Origin: Pseudolabrys sp. FHR47
Lineage (GTDB): Bacteria > Pseudomonadota > Alphaproteobacteria > Rhizobiales > Xanthobacteraceae
Assembly (NCBI RefSeq): GCF_005153485.1
Contig: NZ_CP039740.1
Span: 1,553,001 to 1,617,000 of the forward strand
Direction: 5' to 3'
DNA: 64,000 nucleotides
Below, in pieces: positions 25,749-34,726 of the stretch; position 1 is the stretch's first letter, and each line of letters opens with the position of its first letter. The position numbers and the translations under genes were made by a program. The notes under the pieces were generated by a model. It worked only from the letters and a program-made list of their open reading frames with translations, ran no database searches and had not been told where the DNA came from.

Positions 25749-25827
25749 CGTCATCCCCGCGAAAGCGGGGATCCAGCGCTTGCTTCGCTGAAAGCGCTGG
25801 ATGCTCCGCCTTCGCGGAGCATGACGG
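25749..25827. repeat. REP-like repeat (family A), copy 4, at the 5' end of ureF
   Basis: Left hairpin ATCCCCGCGAAAGCGGGGAT, a middle ATCCAGCGCT...AGCGCTGGAT pair and right GCTCCGCCTTCGCGGAGC, with GTCAT/ATGAC outer ends. The frame from ATG 25719 (overlapping the ureE stop) through the repeat into ureF is open, and the repeat also contains the ATG at 25821. Confidence 0.85.
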
Positions 25828-26519
25828 TTGAGAACGTGGGGGGAGGGGGTAGCCACCTCCTCCGCCTGATGGCCTGGCTGTCGCCGGCGTTCCCGGTCGG
25901 CGCATTCTCCTATTCCAGCGGCATCGAATGGGCGGTGGAGGCTGGTGACATCGCGGACGCCGCCACGCTGAAGGATTGGCTGAATGTGATGCTCGCCGAT
26001 GGCGGCGGCTATTGCGACGCCGTTTTGTTCGCCCATGCGCATCGCGCGGTGATTAACAGCGGTGAGAAGACACTCCACGACATCGCTGAACTCGCCGCCG
26101 CCTTCGCGCCCTCGAAGGAGCGACATCTCGAAACCACGGCGCAGGGCAATGCCTTCATCGAAGCCGCGCGCGCCTGGCCTTGCGAGGCGCTCGACAAACT
26201 CAAAGCGGTCTGGAGCGGCCCGGTCGCCTATCCCGTCGCCGTCGCCGTTACGGCCGCCGGTCACGGCATTGCGCTGGAGCAGGCGCTGCCGGCTTATCTT
26301 CATGCGCTCACGGCCAACTGGGTGTCAGCGGGCGTTCGCCTTATCCCGCTCGGCCAGACGCAAGGCCTGCATGTGCTTGCGGCGCTCGAGCCTGCCGTCA
26401 TCGCCACCGCGCAGCGCGCGGCTCAAGCGAGTCTCGACGATCTCGGCTCGTCCGCCTTCCGGGCCGACCTTTCCTCGGCGCTGCACGAGACCCAGTACAC
26501 TCGGCTCTTCCGTTCGTAA
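25821..26519 (+). CDS. ureF: Urease accessory protein UreF
   Basis: 232 aa from ATG 25821. ATG 25719, overlapping the ureE stop, would give 266 aa with a REP-encoded insert, and ATG 25869 would be shorter but in family. UreF motifs are [72 protein letters not shown] and [24 protein letters not shown]. It activates UreG and assembles with UreD on urease. A GMC oxidoreductase gene follows at 8 bases, before ureG. The family is certain and the start is not. Confidence 0.88.
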   Translation: MTVENVGGGGSHLLRLMAWLSPAFPVGAFSYSSGIEWAVEAGDIADAATLKDWLNVMLADGGGYCDAVLFAHAHRAVINSGEKTLHDIAELAAAFAPSKERHLETTAQGNAFIEAARAWPCEALDKLKAVWSGPVAYPVAVAVTAAGHGIALEQALPAYLHALTANWVSAGVRLIPLGQTQGLHVLAALEPAVIATAQRAAQASLDDLGSSAFRADLSSALHETQYTRLFRS

Positions 26520-26527
26520 AAGTGCTC

Positions 26528-28165
26528 ATGTCAAAGACCTCGGGATTTGATTTCGTCATCGTCGGCGCCGGTTCTGCCGGCTGCGTCGTCGCCAACCGCC
26601 TCAGTGAAGACGAGACATGCCGCGTGCTGCTGCTGGAAGCCGGCGGCCGCGACAGCGATCCACTGATCCACATCCCGATCGGACTCGGCAAGATCCACCA
26701 AAAGCGTCTGCACGACTGGGGCTATCGCTCCGAACCGGAGCCATATCTCGACGGTCGCCGCATCGATCTGTTGCGCGGCAAGGTGCTCGGTGGCTGCTCG
26801 TCGATCAATGTCATGACCTTTACGCGCGGCCACCGCGCCGACTTCGATGGCTGGGCACAGAAGGGCCTGCGCGGCTGGGCCTATGACGATGTCGAGCCTT
26901 ACTTCAAGCGTGCCGAGAGCTGGAGCGGCCCGGCGTCTGACGCGCGCGGCGACAAAGGCCCGGTCGGCGTGCGTTACGGCGAGAGCCACGATCCGCTCAC
27001 CGAAGCCTGGATCGCCGCGGGCGCCGCCGCCGGCTATCCGACGATGACGGATTACAACAGCGGTGAGGTGGAAGGCTTCGGTCGCGGCCAGTATTCGATC
27101 CGCGACGGCTATCGCTGCTCGACCGCGACCGCTTATCTCAAGCCTGCGCGCCATCGCCGCAATCTCGTCGTCGAAACTCATGCACTGGCGACGCGGCTGA
27201 TCGTCGAAGGCACGCATGTGCGTGGGGTTGAGTACAGCGTGCGCGGTGAAACGCGCCGCGTGCTGGCCTCGTCCGAGGTCATTCTCTGTGGCGGGGCCAT
27301 CAACACGCCTCAACTTTTGATGCTGTCCGGCATCGGGCCGGCCGCGCATCTATCCGAATTCGGCATCCGCACCCTTGCCAATCTGCCGGTCGGGCAGGGA
27401 CTGCAGGATCACCCCGGTGTGTTCATGAACTGGGCGCGGCGGGGCGGCAGCCCGTTCCGCGACCTGATGCGCACCGACCGTATGGTGCGCGGTCTGGTCC
27501 AGGCCTATCTGTTCGGCTCGGGCCCGGCGACCGCGGTGCCGGGCGGGCTTCATGCGTTCATCAAGACGCGGCCGGAGTTGGCTGCGCCGGATATCGAATA
27601 CATGTTCCGCCACGCGCCGGATGCTCCGCATTTGTGGTTTCCGCTGCTGAAGGCGCCTTATGCCGACGGCTTTGCGCTGCGCCCGACCATCCTGCATCCG
27701 GAAAGTCGCGGCGAGGTGCTGCTGCGCTCGGCCGATCCAGCCGATCCGGTTTGCATCCGCTTCAATTTTCTCCAGACGCAAAACGATCGGGACACCTTGC
27801 GCACTGGTGTGCGCAAGGGCCGCGACATCGCCGCGCAGGCACCGCTCGATCCTTACCGGGGCGCCGAGATCGGCCCCGGTGACGCGGCGCAAACCGATGT
27901 CGAAATCGATGCCTGGATCAGGAAGACGGTGCAGAGCACGCAGCATCCGGCCTGCACCTGCGCGATGGGGGCGCAGCCGAATGCGGTGCTCGACGGCGAC
28001 ATGCGCGTACGCGGCATCGAGAACTTGCGCGTGGTGGACGCCTCGGCCATGCCGGACATCACCTCGTCGCATCTCAATGCCGGCGTCATCATGATGGCGG
28101 AGAAGCTGTCGGATATGGTTCGTGGCCGGCCGGCATTGCCGCGTCGCGAGCAGGCGGCGGCATGA
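26528..28165 (+). CDS. GMC family FAD-dependent oxidoreductase (choline dehydrogenase-like)
   Basis: A 545-aa protein. FAD-binding dinucleotide fold [16 protein letters not shown] at about residue 11, GMC signature 1 near [19 protein letters not shown], and signature 2 near [18 protein letters not shown]. The C-terminal catalytic His is in [12 protein letters not shown], with a second polar site in [14 protein letters not shown]. It would oxidise an alcohol (choline, glycol or sugar-type), and the substrate is not deducible. It sits between ureF and ureG with 8 bases to ureF, so it is embedded in the urease operon. That insertion is unusual. Confidence 0.9.
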   Translation: MSKTSGFDFVIVGAGSAGCVVANRLSEDETCRVLLLEAGGRDSDPLIHIPIGLGKIHQKRLHDWGYRSEPEPYLDGRRIDLLRGKVLGGCSSINVMTFTRGHRADFDGWAQKGLRGWAYDDVEPYFKRAESWSGPASDARGDKGPVGVRYGESHDPLTEAWIAAGAAAGYPTMTDYNSGEVEGFGRGQYSIRDGYRCSTATAYLKPARHRRNLVVETHALATRLIVEGTHVRGVEYSVRGETRRVLASSEVILCGGAINTPQLLMLSGIGPAAHLSEFGIRTLANLPVGQGLQDHPGVFMNWARRGGSPFRDLMRTDRMVRGLVQAYLFGSGPATAVPGGLHAFIKTRPELAAPDIEYMFRHAPDAPHLWFPLLKAPYADGFALRPTILHPESRGEVLLRSADPADPVCIRFNFLQTQNDRDTLRTGVRKGRDIAAQAPLDPYRGAEIGPGDAAQTDVEIDAWIRKTVQSTQHPACTCAMGAQPNAVLDGDMRVRGIENLRVVDASAMPDITSSHLNAGVIMMAEKLSDMVRGRPALPRREQAAA

Positions 28166-28235
28166 CGGGCCACTTGCACTGGACATCCAGATGGCGGAGA
28201 CGAGAGATGCCGGTAGTGAAAGGACACGACAGACG

Positions 28236-28862
28236 ATGAGCAATAACAAGAGCCCGCATGGCCCGCTTCGTGTCGGGGTCGGCGGCCCGGTCGGCTCCGG
28301 CAAAACCGCGCTGATGGACGCGCTGTGCAAGGCGTTGCGCGACAAGTATCAGATCGCCGCCATCACCAACGACATCTATACCAAGTGGGACGCCGAATAT
28401 CTGGTGCGCTCCGGCGCGCTCGCCGCCGACCGCATCGCCGGCGTCGAGACCGGCGGCTGTCCGCACACCGCGATCCGCGAAGATGCCTCGATCAATCTCG
28501 CCGCCATCGCCGACATGCGCACGAAGTTTCCCGACCTCGATCTGATCCTGATCGAATCCGGCGGCGACAATCTCGCCGCGACCTTCTCGCCCGAACTCGC
28601 CGACATCACGATCTACGTCATTGACGTGGCGGCAGGTGACAAGATCCCGTCCAAGGGCGGGCCAGGCATCACCCGATCCGATCTGCTCGTCATCAACAAG
28701 ATCGACCTCGCGCCTTATGTCGGCGCGTCGCTCGAGGTGATGGAGCGCGATGCATCGAGGATGCGCGGCAAACGCCCCTTCGTCATGACCAACATGCGCG
28801 AGGGCAAGGACGTCGCGGCGGTCGTGAAGTTCATCGAAGAGAAGGGCGGTCTTTCGGCGTGA
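28236..28862 (+). CDS. ureG: Urease accessory GTPase UreG
   Basis: A 208-aa protein from ATG 28236. P-loop [15 protein letters not shown], the nickel/zinc CPH site in [35 protein letters not shown], the G4 motif [13 protein letters not shown] and the C-terminal [18 protein letters not shown]. It hydrolyses GTP to drive nickel insertion with UreDEF. It is the last urease gene, with a strong hairpin 17 bases after its stop. Confidence 0.97.
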   Translation: MSNNKSPHGPLRVGVGGPVGSGKTALMDALCKALRDKYQIAAITNDIYTKWDAEYLVRSGALAADRIAGVETGGCPHTAIREDASINLAAIADMRTKFPDLDLILIESGGDNLAATFSPELADITIYVIDVAAGDKIPSKGGPGITRSDLLVINKIDLAPYVGASLEVMERDASRMRGKRPFVMTNMREGKDVAAVVKFIEEKGGLSA

Positions 28863-28878
28863 GTCCGCACATGAAAAA

Positions 28879-28905
28879 AGCGGGACGCCGTGAAGGCGTC
28901 CCGCT
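28879..28905. terminator. Bidirectional terminator after ureG
   Basis: An 11-bp perfect stem (AGCGGGACGCC and its complement) has a five-base loop, preceded by an A6 run. It lies between the convergent ureG and the minus-strand glycine-zipper gene. Confidence 0.75.
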
Positions 28906-28930
28906 GCTTCCAAAGGCCGTTGTCAGCCGC

Positions 28931-29224
28931 TCAGTAGCGATAGCGGCAATGACGGCGGCCCCAGTCGTCTTCCCAGCACACGCGGTGGCGCGTGCGATGA
29001 CGATAGCGTCGATCCTCGGCATTGGCGCCGATGGCGGCGCCTGTCGTGCCGCCAATGATCGCGCCGACGGCGGCGCCTTCCGGACGGCCAGTCACCGCGC
29101 CGCCGATCACCGCGCCGGCGCCGGCACCGACAATGGCACCGCCGACAGCATTCTGCGCACTAGCGCCAACCGGCATGGTTGCAAGCGCAGCCAAGGTCGC
29201 CGCCGCAAGAATTGCCTTGCGCAT
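28931..29224 (-). CDS. Small secreted glycine-zipper protein
   Basis: A 97-aa protein with a signal peptide (residues 1-23, ending ASA). It is followed by a Gly/Ala-rich glycine-zipper core (GGAIVGAGAGAVIGGAVTG and GAAVGAIIGGTTGAAIGA) and an Arg/His/Tyr-rich C-terminus with two Cys (CWEDDWGRRHCRYRY). Glycine-zipper proteins insert in or associate with membranes. No precise function is known. It lies between the urease terminator and the divergent amidase gene. The long antisense frame across 28931-30547 includes this gene at its C-terminal end, but the rest is a shadow of the amidase. Confidence 0.8.
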   Translation of the reverse strand: MRKAILAAATLAALATMPVGASAQNAVGGAIVGAGAGAVIGGAVTGRPEGAAVGAIIGGTTGAAIGANAEDRRYRHRTRHRVCWEDDWGRRHCRYRY

Positions 29225-29290
29225 CGTTAGCCTCCACACTTGATTGTCCTGAAGTTCGGTTGAATTCCGTCGCCCCTGAAAGTTGGTTCC

Positions 29291-30589
29291 ATGACACGAC
29301 AATCGGCGCGCGAGCGCCTTGCTGCCGCTCTCGAATGTATCGACAATCCGCAAGGCGAGGGCGCCAAGGCGGTGCTCACCGTCTATCGCGACGCGGCGCA
29401 GGCCGCCGCCGAGGCGAGCGATGCCCGCGCCCGCACCGGCACGCTGCTCGGCCCGCTCGACGGCGCGATCGTCACCATCAAGGACCTGTTCGACGTGGTC
29501 GGCGACGTCACGCGCGCCGGCTCGAAAGTGCTGGCGGATGAGGGCCAGGTCGCAGCGCGCGATGCGGTCGTGGTTCAGCGCCTGCGTGCAGCCGGCGCGG
29601 TCATCGTCGGCAAGACCAACATGTCGGAGTTTGCCTTCACCGGAGTCGGCGCCAATCCGCACTATGGCACGCCCGGCAATCCGGCCGATCGCGCGCGCGT
29701 GCCGGGCGGCTCTTCGTCCGGGGCCGGCGTCGCGGTCACCGATGGCATGTGCGAGATTGGCGTCGGCAGCGATACCGGCGGTTCGGTTCGCATCCCGGCG
29801 TCGCTGTGCGGCATTGTCGGCTTCAAGCCGTCGAAGCGGCGCGTCTCGACCGAGGGCGCATTCCCGCTGTCTTACTCGCTCGATTCCATAGGTCCGCTGG
29901 CGAAGACCGTGGCGCAATGTGCCGTTGCCGACGCGGTGTTGTCGGGCGACGAGTTCTGGACGCTTGACGCCGCGCCGCTCGCCGGCCTGCGCTTCGGCGT
30001 AGCGCAAGGGCTGCCGCTGGAAAATCTCGACGACACCGTCGGACGCCGTTTTCCCGAAGCACTCGATCGCCTGGAAAAGGTCGGCGTGCATCTCACCTAT
30101 GAGAAGTTGCCGCAGTTCGAGGACATGATCGCGCTGCAGTCGCGCACCAGCATTCTGGTCGCCGAGGCCTATTCGGTGCACAGCAGCCGCATGAAGTCGC
30201 GCGCCGCGGAGGTCGATTCCATCGTTGCCAGCCGTCTGTCGCGCGGAGCCGACATCGCCGCGCATGATTACGTCAATGCCGTGCGCACACGTAACGCGCT
30301 GATCGCCGCGATGGACGAGCGGCTGCGCGACGTCGACGTGCTGGTGCTGCCGGCAACCGCCATCGTCGCGCCGCGCTTCGACGAGATCGCCGAGCCGAAG
30401 GCCTTCATGCAGCGCAACGCGATGCTGCTGCGCAATACCACCATCGGCAATTTCTTCGATCTCACCGGCGTGTCGCTGCCGCTGCCGCGCGACGGCCATT
30501 TGCCGGTCGGCCTGATGCTGCTCGCCCGCAACGGTCACGACCGGCAATTGCTGCGCATCGCCGCCGCGGTGGAGAAGCTGTTCTGCTAG
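29291..30589 (+). CDS. Amidase signature family hydrolase
   Basis: A 432-aa protein with the full Ser-Ser-Lys triad of the amidase signature family. Lys64 is in GAIVTIKDLFD, the cis-Ser is in VPGGSSSGAGVAV (about 141-143), and the nucleophile Ser165 is in GSDTGGSVRIPASLCG. It hydrolyses an amide bond to acid and ammonia. Substrate could be aliphatic amide, allophanate-like or aryl amide. Its position next to urease genes and a Liv-type importer suggests amide-nitrogen scavenging. A hairpin with a T5 tract follows the stop. Confidence 0.88.
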   Translation: MTRQSARERLAAALECIDNPQGEGAKAVLTVYRDAAQAAAEASDARARTGTLLGPLDGAIVTIKDLFDVVGDVTRAGSKVLADEGQVAARDAVVVQRLRAAGAVIVGKTNMSEFAFTGVGANPHYGTPGNPADRARVPGGSSSGAGVAVTDGMCEIGVGSDTGGSVRIPASLCGIVGFKPSKRRVSTEGAFPLSYSLDSIGPLAKTVAQCAVADAVLSGDEFWTLDAAPLAGLRFGVAQGLPLENLDDTVGRRFPEALDRLEKVGVHLTYEKLPQFEDMIALQSRTSILVAEAYSVHSSRMKSRAAEVDSIVASRLSRGADIAAHDYVNAVRTRNALIAAMDERLRDVDVLVLPATAIVAPRFDEIAEPKAFMQRNAMLLRNTTIGNFFDLTGVSLPLPRDGHLPVGLMLLARNGHDRQLLRIAAAVEKLFC

Positions 30590-30630
30590 ACCATGATCCT
30601 TTCGGGTTGAATCAGATCATGGTCTAGCTT
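30586..30630 (+). terminator. Amidase terminator within repeat family B
   Basis: CTAGACCATGAT pairs perfectly over 12 bases with ATCATGGTCTAG (30616-30627). It starts inside the amidase stop codon and is followed by CTTTTTGTTTG, so it is a good intrinsic terminator. It is the left half of the GATCATG-type repeat that continues to 30687. Confidence 0.75.
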
Positions 30631-30637
30631 TTTGTTT

Positions 30638-30687
30638 GAGCATGATCTTTTCCGAAAACCGGTTCCCACTTTTCGGGATCATGCTCT
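30638..30687. repeat. GATCATG-type repeat (family B), copy 1
   Basis: Outer arms GAGCATGATC and GATCATGCTC enclose CCGAAAACCGGTTCCCACTT in inverse order to copies 2 and 3 (35446 and 44735). The MarR stop codon (30686-30688) overlaps its right end. Confidence 0.85.
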
Positions 30688-31249
30688 AATCCCGCAGCGC
30701 CCCCATCAGCGCGCGATAGCGTTCATCGCCCAGCTTGGCGAGCAGGCCGGCCTCGTGGCGCTCCGCGAGCGCGCGGGCCTGCTTGAAGGTCGATTGGCCC
30801 TGCGGCGTCAATCGTAGGGCGTGGCGACGGCCGTCGCCGGTGGAGGGCAGGCGTTCCAGCAGGCCACGGCGCTCCAGCCGGTTGAGCAGCCGCACCAGAC
30901 GCGCCCGCTCGATGCCGAGCGTGTTGCCGAGCTCGATCTGGGACAGGCCTTCATTGGCATGGATTACCGCCAGCACCGAAAATTGCGCGGGGCTCAATTC
31001 GATCGCCGCCAAAGTGCGGATGAAGTCCTGGAAAACCCAGATCTGCAGGCGGCGAATGAAATAGCCGAGATGGCCGGTGAGCGCGCCGATATCGCTGACC
31101 ATCGGCGGGCTGCGACGCGGCGTTGCGGGGGCTGCGCTCGCCCGGCGTCCGGCCTTGGCTGGGGCGGTCGCGGCGGCTGATCTGCGAATACGGGCAGGCT
31201 TTGCCGGCATGCCTCGACTTGCTCCCTGTGGCTCCCTGCGGCGCGTCAT
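30686..31249 (-). CDS. MarR family transcriptional regulator
   Basis: 187 aa from ATG 31249, with ATG 31210 an alternative. A basic Ala/Arg/Pro-rich N-terminal tail of about 50 residues precedes the winged helix. It has FSVLAVIHANEGLSQIELGNTLGIERARLVRLLNRLERRGLLERLPSTGDGRRHALRLTPQG, where the DGRRHALRLT wing is the MarR hallmark. It likely responds to an aromatic or amide-type ligand. It is divergent from the Liv-type transporter genes, with an inverted repeat between them that is a good candidate operator. Confidence 0.88.
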   Translation of the reverse strand: MTRRREPQGASRGMPAKPARIRRSAAATAPAKAGRRASAAPATPRRSPPMVSDIGALTGHLGYFIRRLQIWVFQDFIRTLAAIELSPAQFSVLAVIHANEGLSQIELGNTLGIERARLVRLLNRLERRGLLERLPSTGDGRRHALRLTPQGQSTFKQARALAERHEAGLLAKLGDERYRALMGALRD

Positions 31250-31272
31250 TCTCACGGTGCGCTCGGCTGACA

Positions 31273-31310
31273 ATGTTGTTGACGGGAATTGTTGTCCCAG
31301 TCAACAATAT
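31273..31310. promoter_or_regulatory. Candidate MarR operator between marR and the ABC transporter
   Basis: An 11-base arm ATGTTGTTGAC (31273-31283) and GTCAACAATAT (31300-31310) are inverted repeats with 10 of 11 matches and a 16-base spacer. The inner spacer carries GGGA and TCCC, so symmetry continues inward. It lies 24 bases upstream of the marR ATG and 135 bases from the binding-protein ATG, as expected for autoregulation and control of the divergent operon. Confidence 0.5.
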
Positions 31311-31444
31311 GTCGCAATTCAGGGCGGGCGGTGGCAGGCGGGCCTCAGGGGCCGTGTGCCGCCTTTCGTTCACTTGTGGAAGCGGGGCAAAACCCGCCAT
31401 CATGGTTCTAATAAAGGCCGCCGTCGCGGCCAGGGGAGGATGTC

Positions 31445-32689
31445 ATGACTGAGATCAAGAAAACCGTCGCGACCAAAGTGAGCCGCCGTACCGTCACCGC
31501 CGGCCTCGGCGCGCTCGGCATCACGGCGGGCGTCGCCCCGTTCAACATCGTGCGCGCGCAGAGCGGCCCGCTCAAGGTCGGCGTACTGCTGCCGCGTTCG
31601 GGCTATCAGGCCGGCATCGGTCAGGACTGCCAGCGCGGTGTCGACATTACGGGCGGCATCCTCAAGGAGCTCGGTCTGCCTGAACTGCAGATCATGAACG
31701 CCGACACCGAGACCAACGTCGAAGTCGCCCGTTCGCGCGCCGAAAAGCTGATCAGCGAAGGCGCGCAGGTTCTGATGGGTGCCTTCGACAGCGGCCAGAG
31801 CACCGCGATCGCTCAGGTCGCCGAGCAGAAGGGCATTCCCTACGTAATCAACATCGCGGCCGCCCCGCCGATCACCGAGCAGGGCTACAAGTTCGTGTTC
31901 CGCAACTTCCCGACCGCGCCGATGATCCTGCGCGACGCTTTCCTCAATCAGAAGGAAATCTTCGCGGCGGCCGGCGCGGCGCCGAAGACGGCGGTGTTCC
32001 TGCACGTCAACGACACCTTCGGCACCGCGATGTCGAAGGCGATCCCGGGCGTGATGCCGAAGTTCGACATGCCGTACAAGATCCTCGAGACGATCTCGTA
32101 TGACCCTGCGGCGCGCGACCTCTCGGTCGAAGTGTCCAAGGCCAAGGCGACCAAGGCCGAAGCCATCATCCTGGTCAGCCGCCTCAACGACGCCATCCTG
32201 CTGACCCGCGAAATGGTCAAGCAGCGCTGGTCGCCGATGACCGTGCTGAGCATGGGCCCGGGCTGGTACGAGGACCAGTATCTCAAGACCTTGGGCAAGC
32301 TCGCGGACGGTCCGCTTAGCTTCGTGCCGTGGTACGACCCGAACAAGCCGCTGAGCAAGAAGCTGGAGACGGCGCTCGCCAAGGCGCACCCGGGCGTGAA
32401 CCTCAATACAAACCACGTCTATTCGTTCGAGGCGCTGCTGGTGGCCGCCGATGCCTACAAGCGCGCCGGTTCGACCGATCCGAACCAGCTCGCCGAGGCG
32501 ATCCGCAAGACCAACATCACCAACAACGTCAGCCCCGGTCCTGGCATCCAGTTCGACGCCAAGGGTCAGAACGACAAGCTGCTCAACAGCGCGATCCAGA
32601 ATCGCGGTGGCAAGCTCGTCACCGTGGCGCCGAAGGTCGCGGCCAATGCCAAGGCCGAACTGCCGATGAAGCCTTACGACAAGCGCTGA
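31445..32689 (+). CDS. Branched-chain/amide-type ABC transporter substrate-binding protein
   Basis: A 414-aa protein with a twin-arginine type signal (SRRTVTAGLGALG, cleavage near VRAQS at residue 39). The periplasmic-binding type I fold follows, with GPLKVGVLLPRSGYQAGIGQDCQRGVDI, FRNFPTAPMILRD and VNDTFGTAMS. It belongs to the LivK/HAAT family. The ligand is not deducible but its neighbours (amidase, MarR) suggest an amide, aromatic or unusual amino acid. It is the first gene of a second Liv-type importer. Confidence 0.9.
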   Translation: MTEIKKTVATKVSRRTVTAGLGALGITAGVAPFNIVRAQSGPLKVGVLLPRSGYQAGIGQDCQRGVDITGGILKELGLPELQIMNADTETNVEVARSRAEKLISEGAQVLMGAFDSGQSTAIAQVAEQKGIPYVINIAAAPPITEQGYKFVFRNFPTAPMILRDAFLNQKEIFAAAGAAPKTAVFLHVNDTFGTAMSKAIPGVMPKFDMPYKILETISYDPAARDLSVEVSKAKATKAEAIILVSRLNDAILLTREMVKQRWSPMTVLSMGPGWYEDQYLKTLGKLADGPLSFVPWYDPNKPLSKKLETALAKAHPGVNLNTNHVYSFEALLVAADAYKRAGSTDPNQLAEAIRKTNITNNVSPGPGIQFDAKGQNDKLLNSAIQNRGGKLVTVAPKVAANAKAELPMKPYDKR

Positions 32690-32718
32690 TCGCTCGTCGT
32701 CAGGATGCGTCAACCGCT

Positions 32719-32813
32719 GTCATGGCCGGGACATAGCCCGTGTTCCCGGCCATTCACGGCTTGCATTTATTTTGTGACGACGTGGATGCCCGGCCAAAAG
32801 CCGGGCACGACGG
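32719..32813. repeat. CCGGGC-type inverted repeat (family C-like) between binding protein and livH
   Basis: Two hairpins: GGCCGGGA...TCCCGGCC-type at 32724-32752 and GCCCGGC...GCCGGGC at 32788-32806, with GTCATG and CACGACG outer ends. The following 39 bases carry the livH ribosome-binding site. A similar element lies at 41355-41447. Confidence 0.7.
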
Positions 32814-32852
32814 GAGTGCCGCCAAGCCGGGCGGATAACAGGAAGCCAATCG

Positions 32853-33725
32853 GTGCCTTTTGAAATCTACCTGAACGTTGCCGTCGCGGGCATTCTGACC
32901 GGACTTGTCTACGGGCTGATGGCGCTCGGCCTGTCGGTCATCTTCGGCGTCGTGCGCGTCGTCAATTTCGCCCACGGCGAAATGATGACGGTCGCCATGT
33001 ATATCGCCGTCACCTTGTTCTCGGCCCTGGGCCTCGATCCGCTGGTCATGCTGGTGCCGATCGCGATCGTGCTGTTCGCTTTCGGCTATCTGCTGCAGAA
33101 GAGCCTGATCAATCCTTTCATTACGCGCCCCGAACACACTCAGTTCCTGCTGCTGGTTGCGGTTGCGATCATCATGGTCAACGTCCTGCTGATCCTGTTT
33201 GGGCCGGATGCGCAGAACGTGCAGGTGTCCTACGCCTATGACAGCTATCAGATCGGGCCGCTGATCGTCGACGCGACCAAGACCTACGCCGCGCTGGCCG
33301 CGCTGGTGGTGGCGACGGCGCTATTCTGCTTTTTCCGCTACACCACGCTCGGCACCGCGATCCGCGCCTGCGCCGACAACTATACAGGCGCACTGGTCGT
33401 CGGCCTCGACGTGAAGCACCTCTATGCACTCACATTCGGTCTCGGCGCGGCCTGCGTCGGCGCGGCGGGCGCAATGCTGGTGCTGATCATCGACGTCACG
33501 CCGGCGCTTGGGCCAGCTTATACGCTGCTCGCCTTCGTCATTGTCATCACCGGCGGTCTCGGCTCCATGCCGGGCGCGCTGCTCGGCGGCGTGATGATCG
33601 GTCTGACCGAAGCGATGGCCGGGCTGCTCTTCTCGCCGTCGGCGAAAAGCATGTTCGCCTTCGGAATTCTGGTGCTCGTGCTGCTGTTCCGTCCGCAAGG
33701 TATTTTGGGCAAGAGGGCCGCATGA
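32853..33725 (+). CDS. Branched-chain amino acid-type ABC transporter permease LivH
   Basis: A 290-aa protein with a GTG start and an AGGAAG site nine bases upstream. About eight hydrophobic segments include the conserved LTGLVYGLMALGLSVIFGVVRVVNFAHGEMMTVAMY and FVIVITGGLGSMPGALLGGVMIGLTEAM. It forms the channel with LivM. The last four bases overlap livM (ATGA). Confidence 0.93.
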   Translation: MPFEIYLNVAVAGILTGLVYGLMALGLSVIFGVVRVVNFAHGEMMTVAMYIAVTLFSALGLDPLVMLVPIAIVLFAFGYLLQKSLINPFITRPEHTQFLLLVAVAIIMVNVLLILFGPDAQNVQVSYAYDSYQIGPLIVDATKTYAALAALVVATALFCFFRYTTLGTAIRACADNYTGALVVGLDVKHLYALTFGLGAACVGAAGAMLVLIIDVTPALGPAYTLLAFVIVITGGLGSMPGALLGGVMIGLTEAMAGLLFSPSAKSMFAFGILVLVLLFRPQGILGKRAA

Positions 33726-34726
33726 TCGCACGCCTCATCGACGGCGTGCCGGCGCGCGCGCTCATCCTTCTTGGTCTGCTGCTGGCATTCGCGCTCTTCG
33801 CGCCGCTGTTTGCCAGCGACTATTTGCTGACGGTCCTCATCCTGATCTTCTATTTCGCCTATACCGGACAGGCGTGGAACATCATGATGGGCTTTGCCGG
33901 TCAGTTGTCGCTCGGCCATACGCTTTATGTTGGTCTCGGCGCCTACACGGCCGCAGCTTTGTTCGTGCATTACGGTATCGCGCCCTGGATCGGGCTTGTG
34001 ATCGGGGTGCCGATTGCCGGTGCAGTCGGCGCCTTCGTCGGCTTCCTGGCCTTTCGTTTCCGGGTCGGCGGCGTCTATTTCGCCATCCTGACCATCGCCT
34101 TCGCCGAATTCGCCCGCGTCGGCTTCGACCATCTATCCTTCACGGCCGGTTCATCGGGCCTGTTCCTGCCGGTAAAGCAGTATTCCGGCAACGATCTGTG
34201 GACCCTGCGCGGCGAACCGGTGATGTTCTACTACGTGCTGCTGGTGGCGACAGTCGCCGCCTTTATCGGCTGCCGCATGCTGCTGAAAAGCCGCATCGGG
34301 TATTTCTGGCTGGCGATCCGCGAAGACGAAGAAGCCGCCCGCGCCGTCGGTATCGACACATTCCGCTACAAGATGATTGCGGTGATCATCTCGGCGGCGA
34401 TGACGTCGTTCGCCGGGGTGGTCTATGCCTTCTATTACAATAACCTGTTTCCCGAGCAGGTCTTCCATATCTCGCGCTCGATCGAGATCATCCTCGGGCC
34501 CATCGTCGGCGGCATTGGCACCTTGTTCGGTCCGATCCTCGGCGCGTTCATTCTCACCGGTCTCGCGGAAGCGTTGACCGAAGGCCTGCACGCCATTGGC
34601 GTCGACGTGCCCGGCGCCAAGCAGGTGTTCTATGGCATCTGCCTGCTGTTCGTGATCATGGCGCTGCCCGACGGCGTGTGGCCATGGCTCAAACGCCGAC
34701 TCGGGCTGACGGAGCGCCAGTCATGA
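33722..34726 (+). CDS. Branched-chain amino acid-type ABC transporter permease LivM
   Basis: A 334-aa protein with about nine membrane segments. MGFAGQLSLGHTLYVGLGAYTAAALF, FRVGGVYFAILTIAFAEFARV, the EAA-like ESREDEEAARAVGIDTFRYKM-type loop (here AIREDEEAARAVGI) and PIVGGIGTLFGPILGAF are typical. It is coupled to livH before it and livG after it by overlapping start/stop codons. Confidence 0.93.
   Translation: MIARLIDGVPARALILLGLLLAFALFAPLFASDYLLTVLILIFYFAYTGQAWNIMMGFAGQLSLGHTLYVGLGAYTAAALFVHYGIAPWIGLVIGVPIAGAVGAFVGFLAFRFRVGGVYFAILTIAFAEFARVGFDHLSFTAGSSGLFLPVKQYSGNDLWTLRGEPVMFYYVLLVATVAAFIGCRMLLKSRIGYFWLAIREDEEAARAVGIDTFRYKMIAVIISAAMTSFAGVVYAFYYNNLFPEQVFHISRSIEIILGPIVGGIGTLFGPILGAFILTGLAEALTEGLHAIGVDVPGAKQVFYGICLLFVIMALPDGVWPWLKRRLGLTERQS

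Noticed and set aside
28931..30547. 538-aa reading of the small glycine-zipper gene
   Set aside because: Only the last 97 codons have a signal peptide and glycine-zipper pattern. The upstream part is antisense to the amidase gene.
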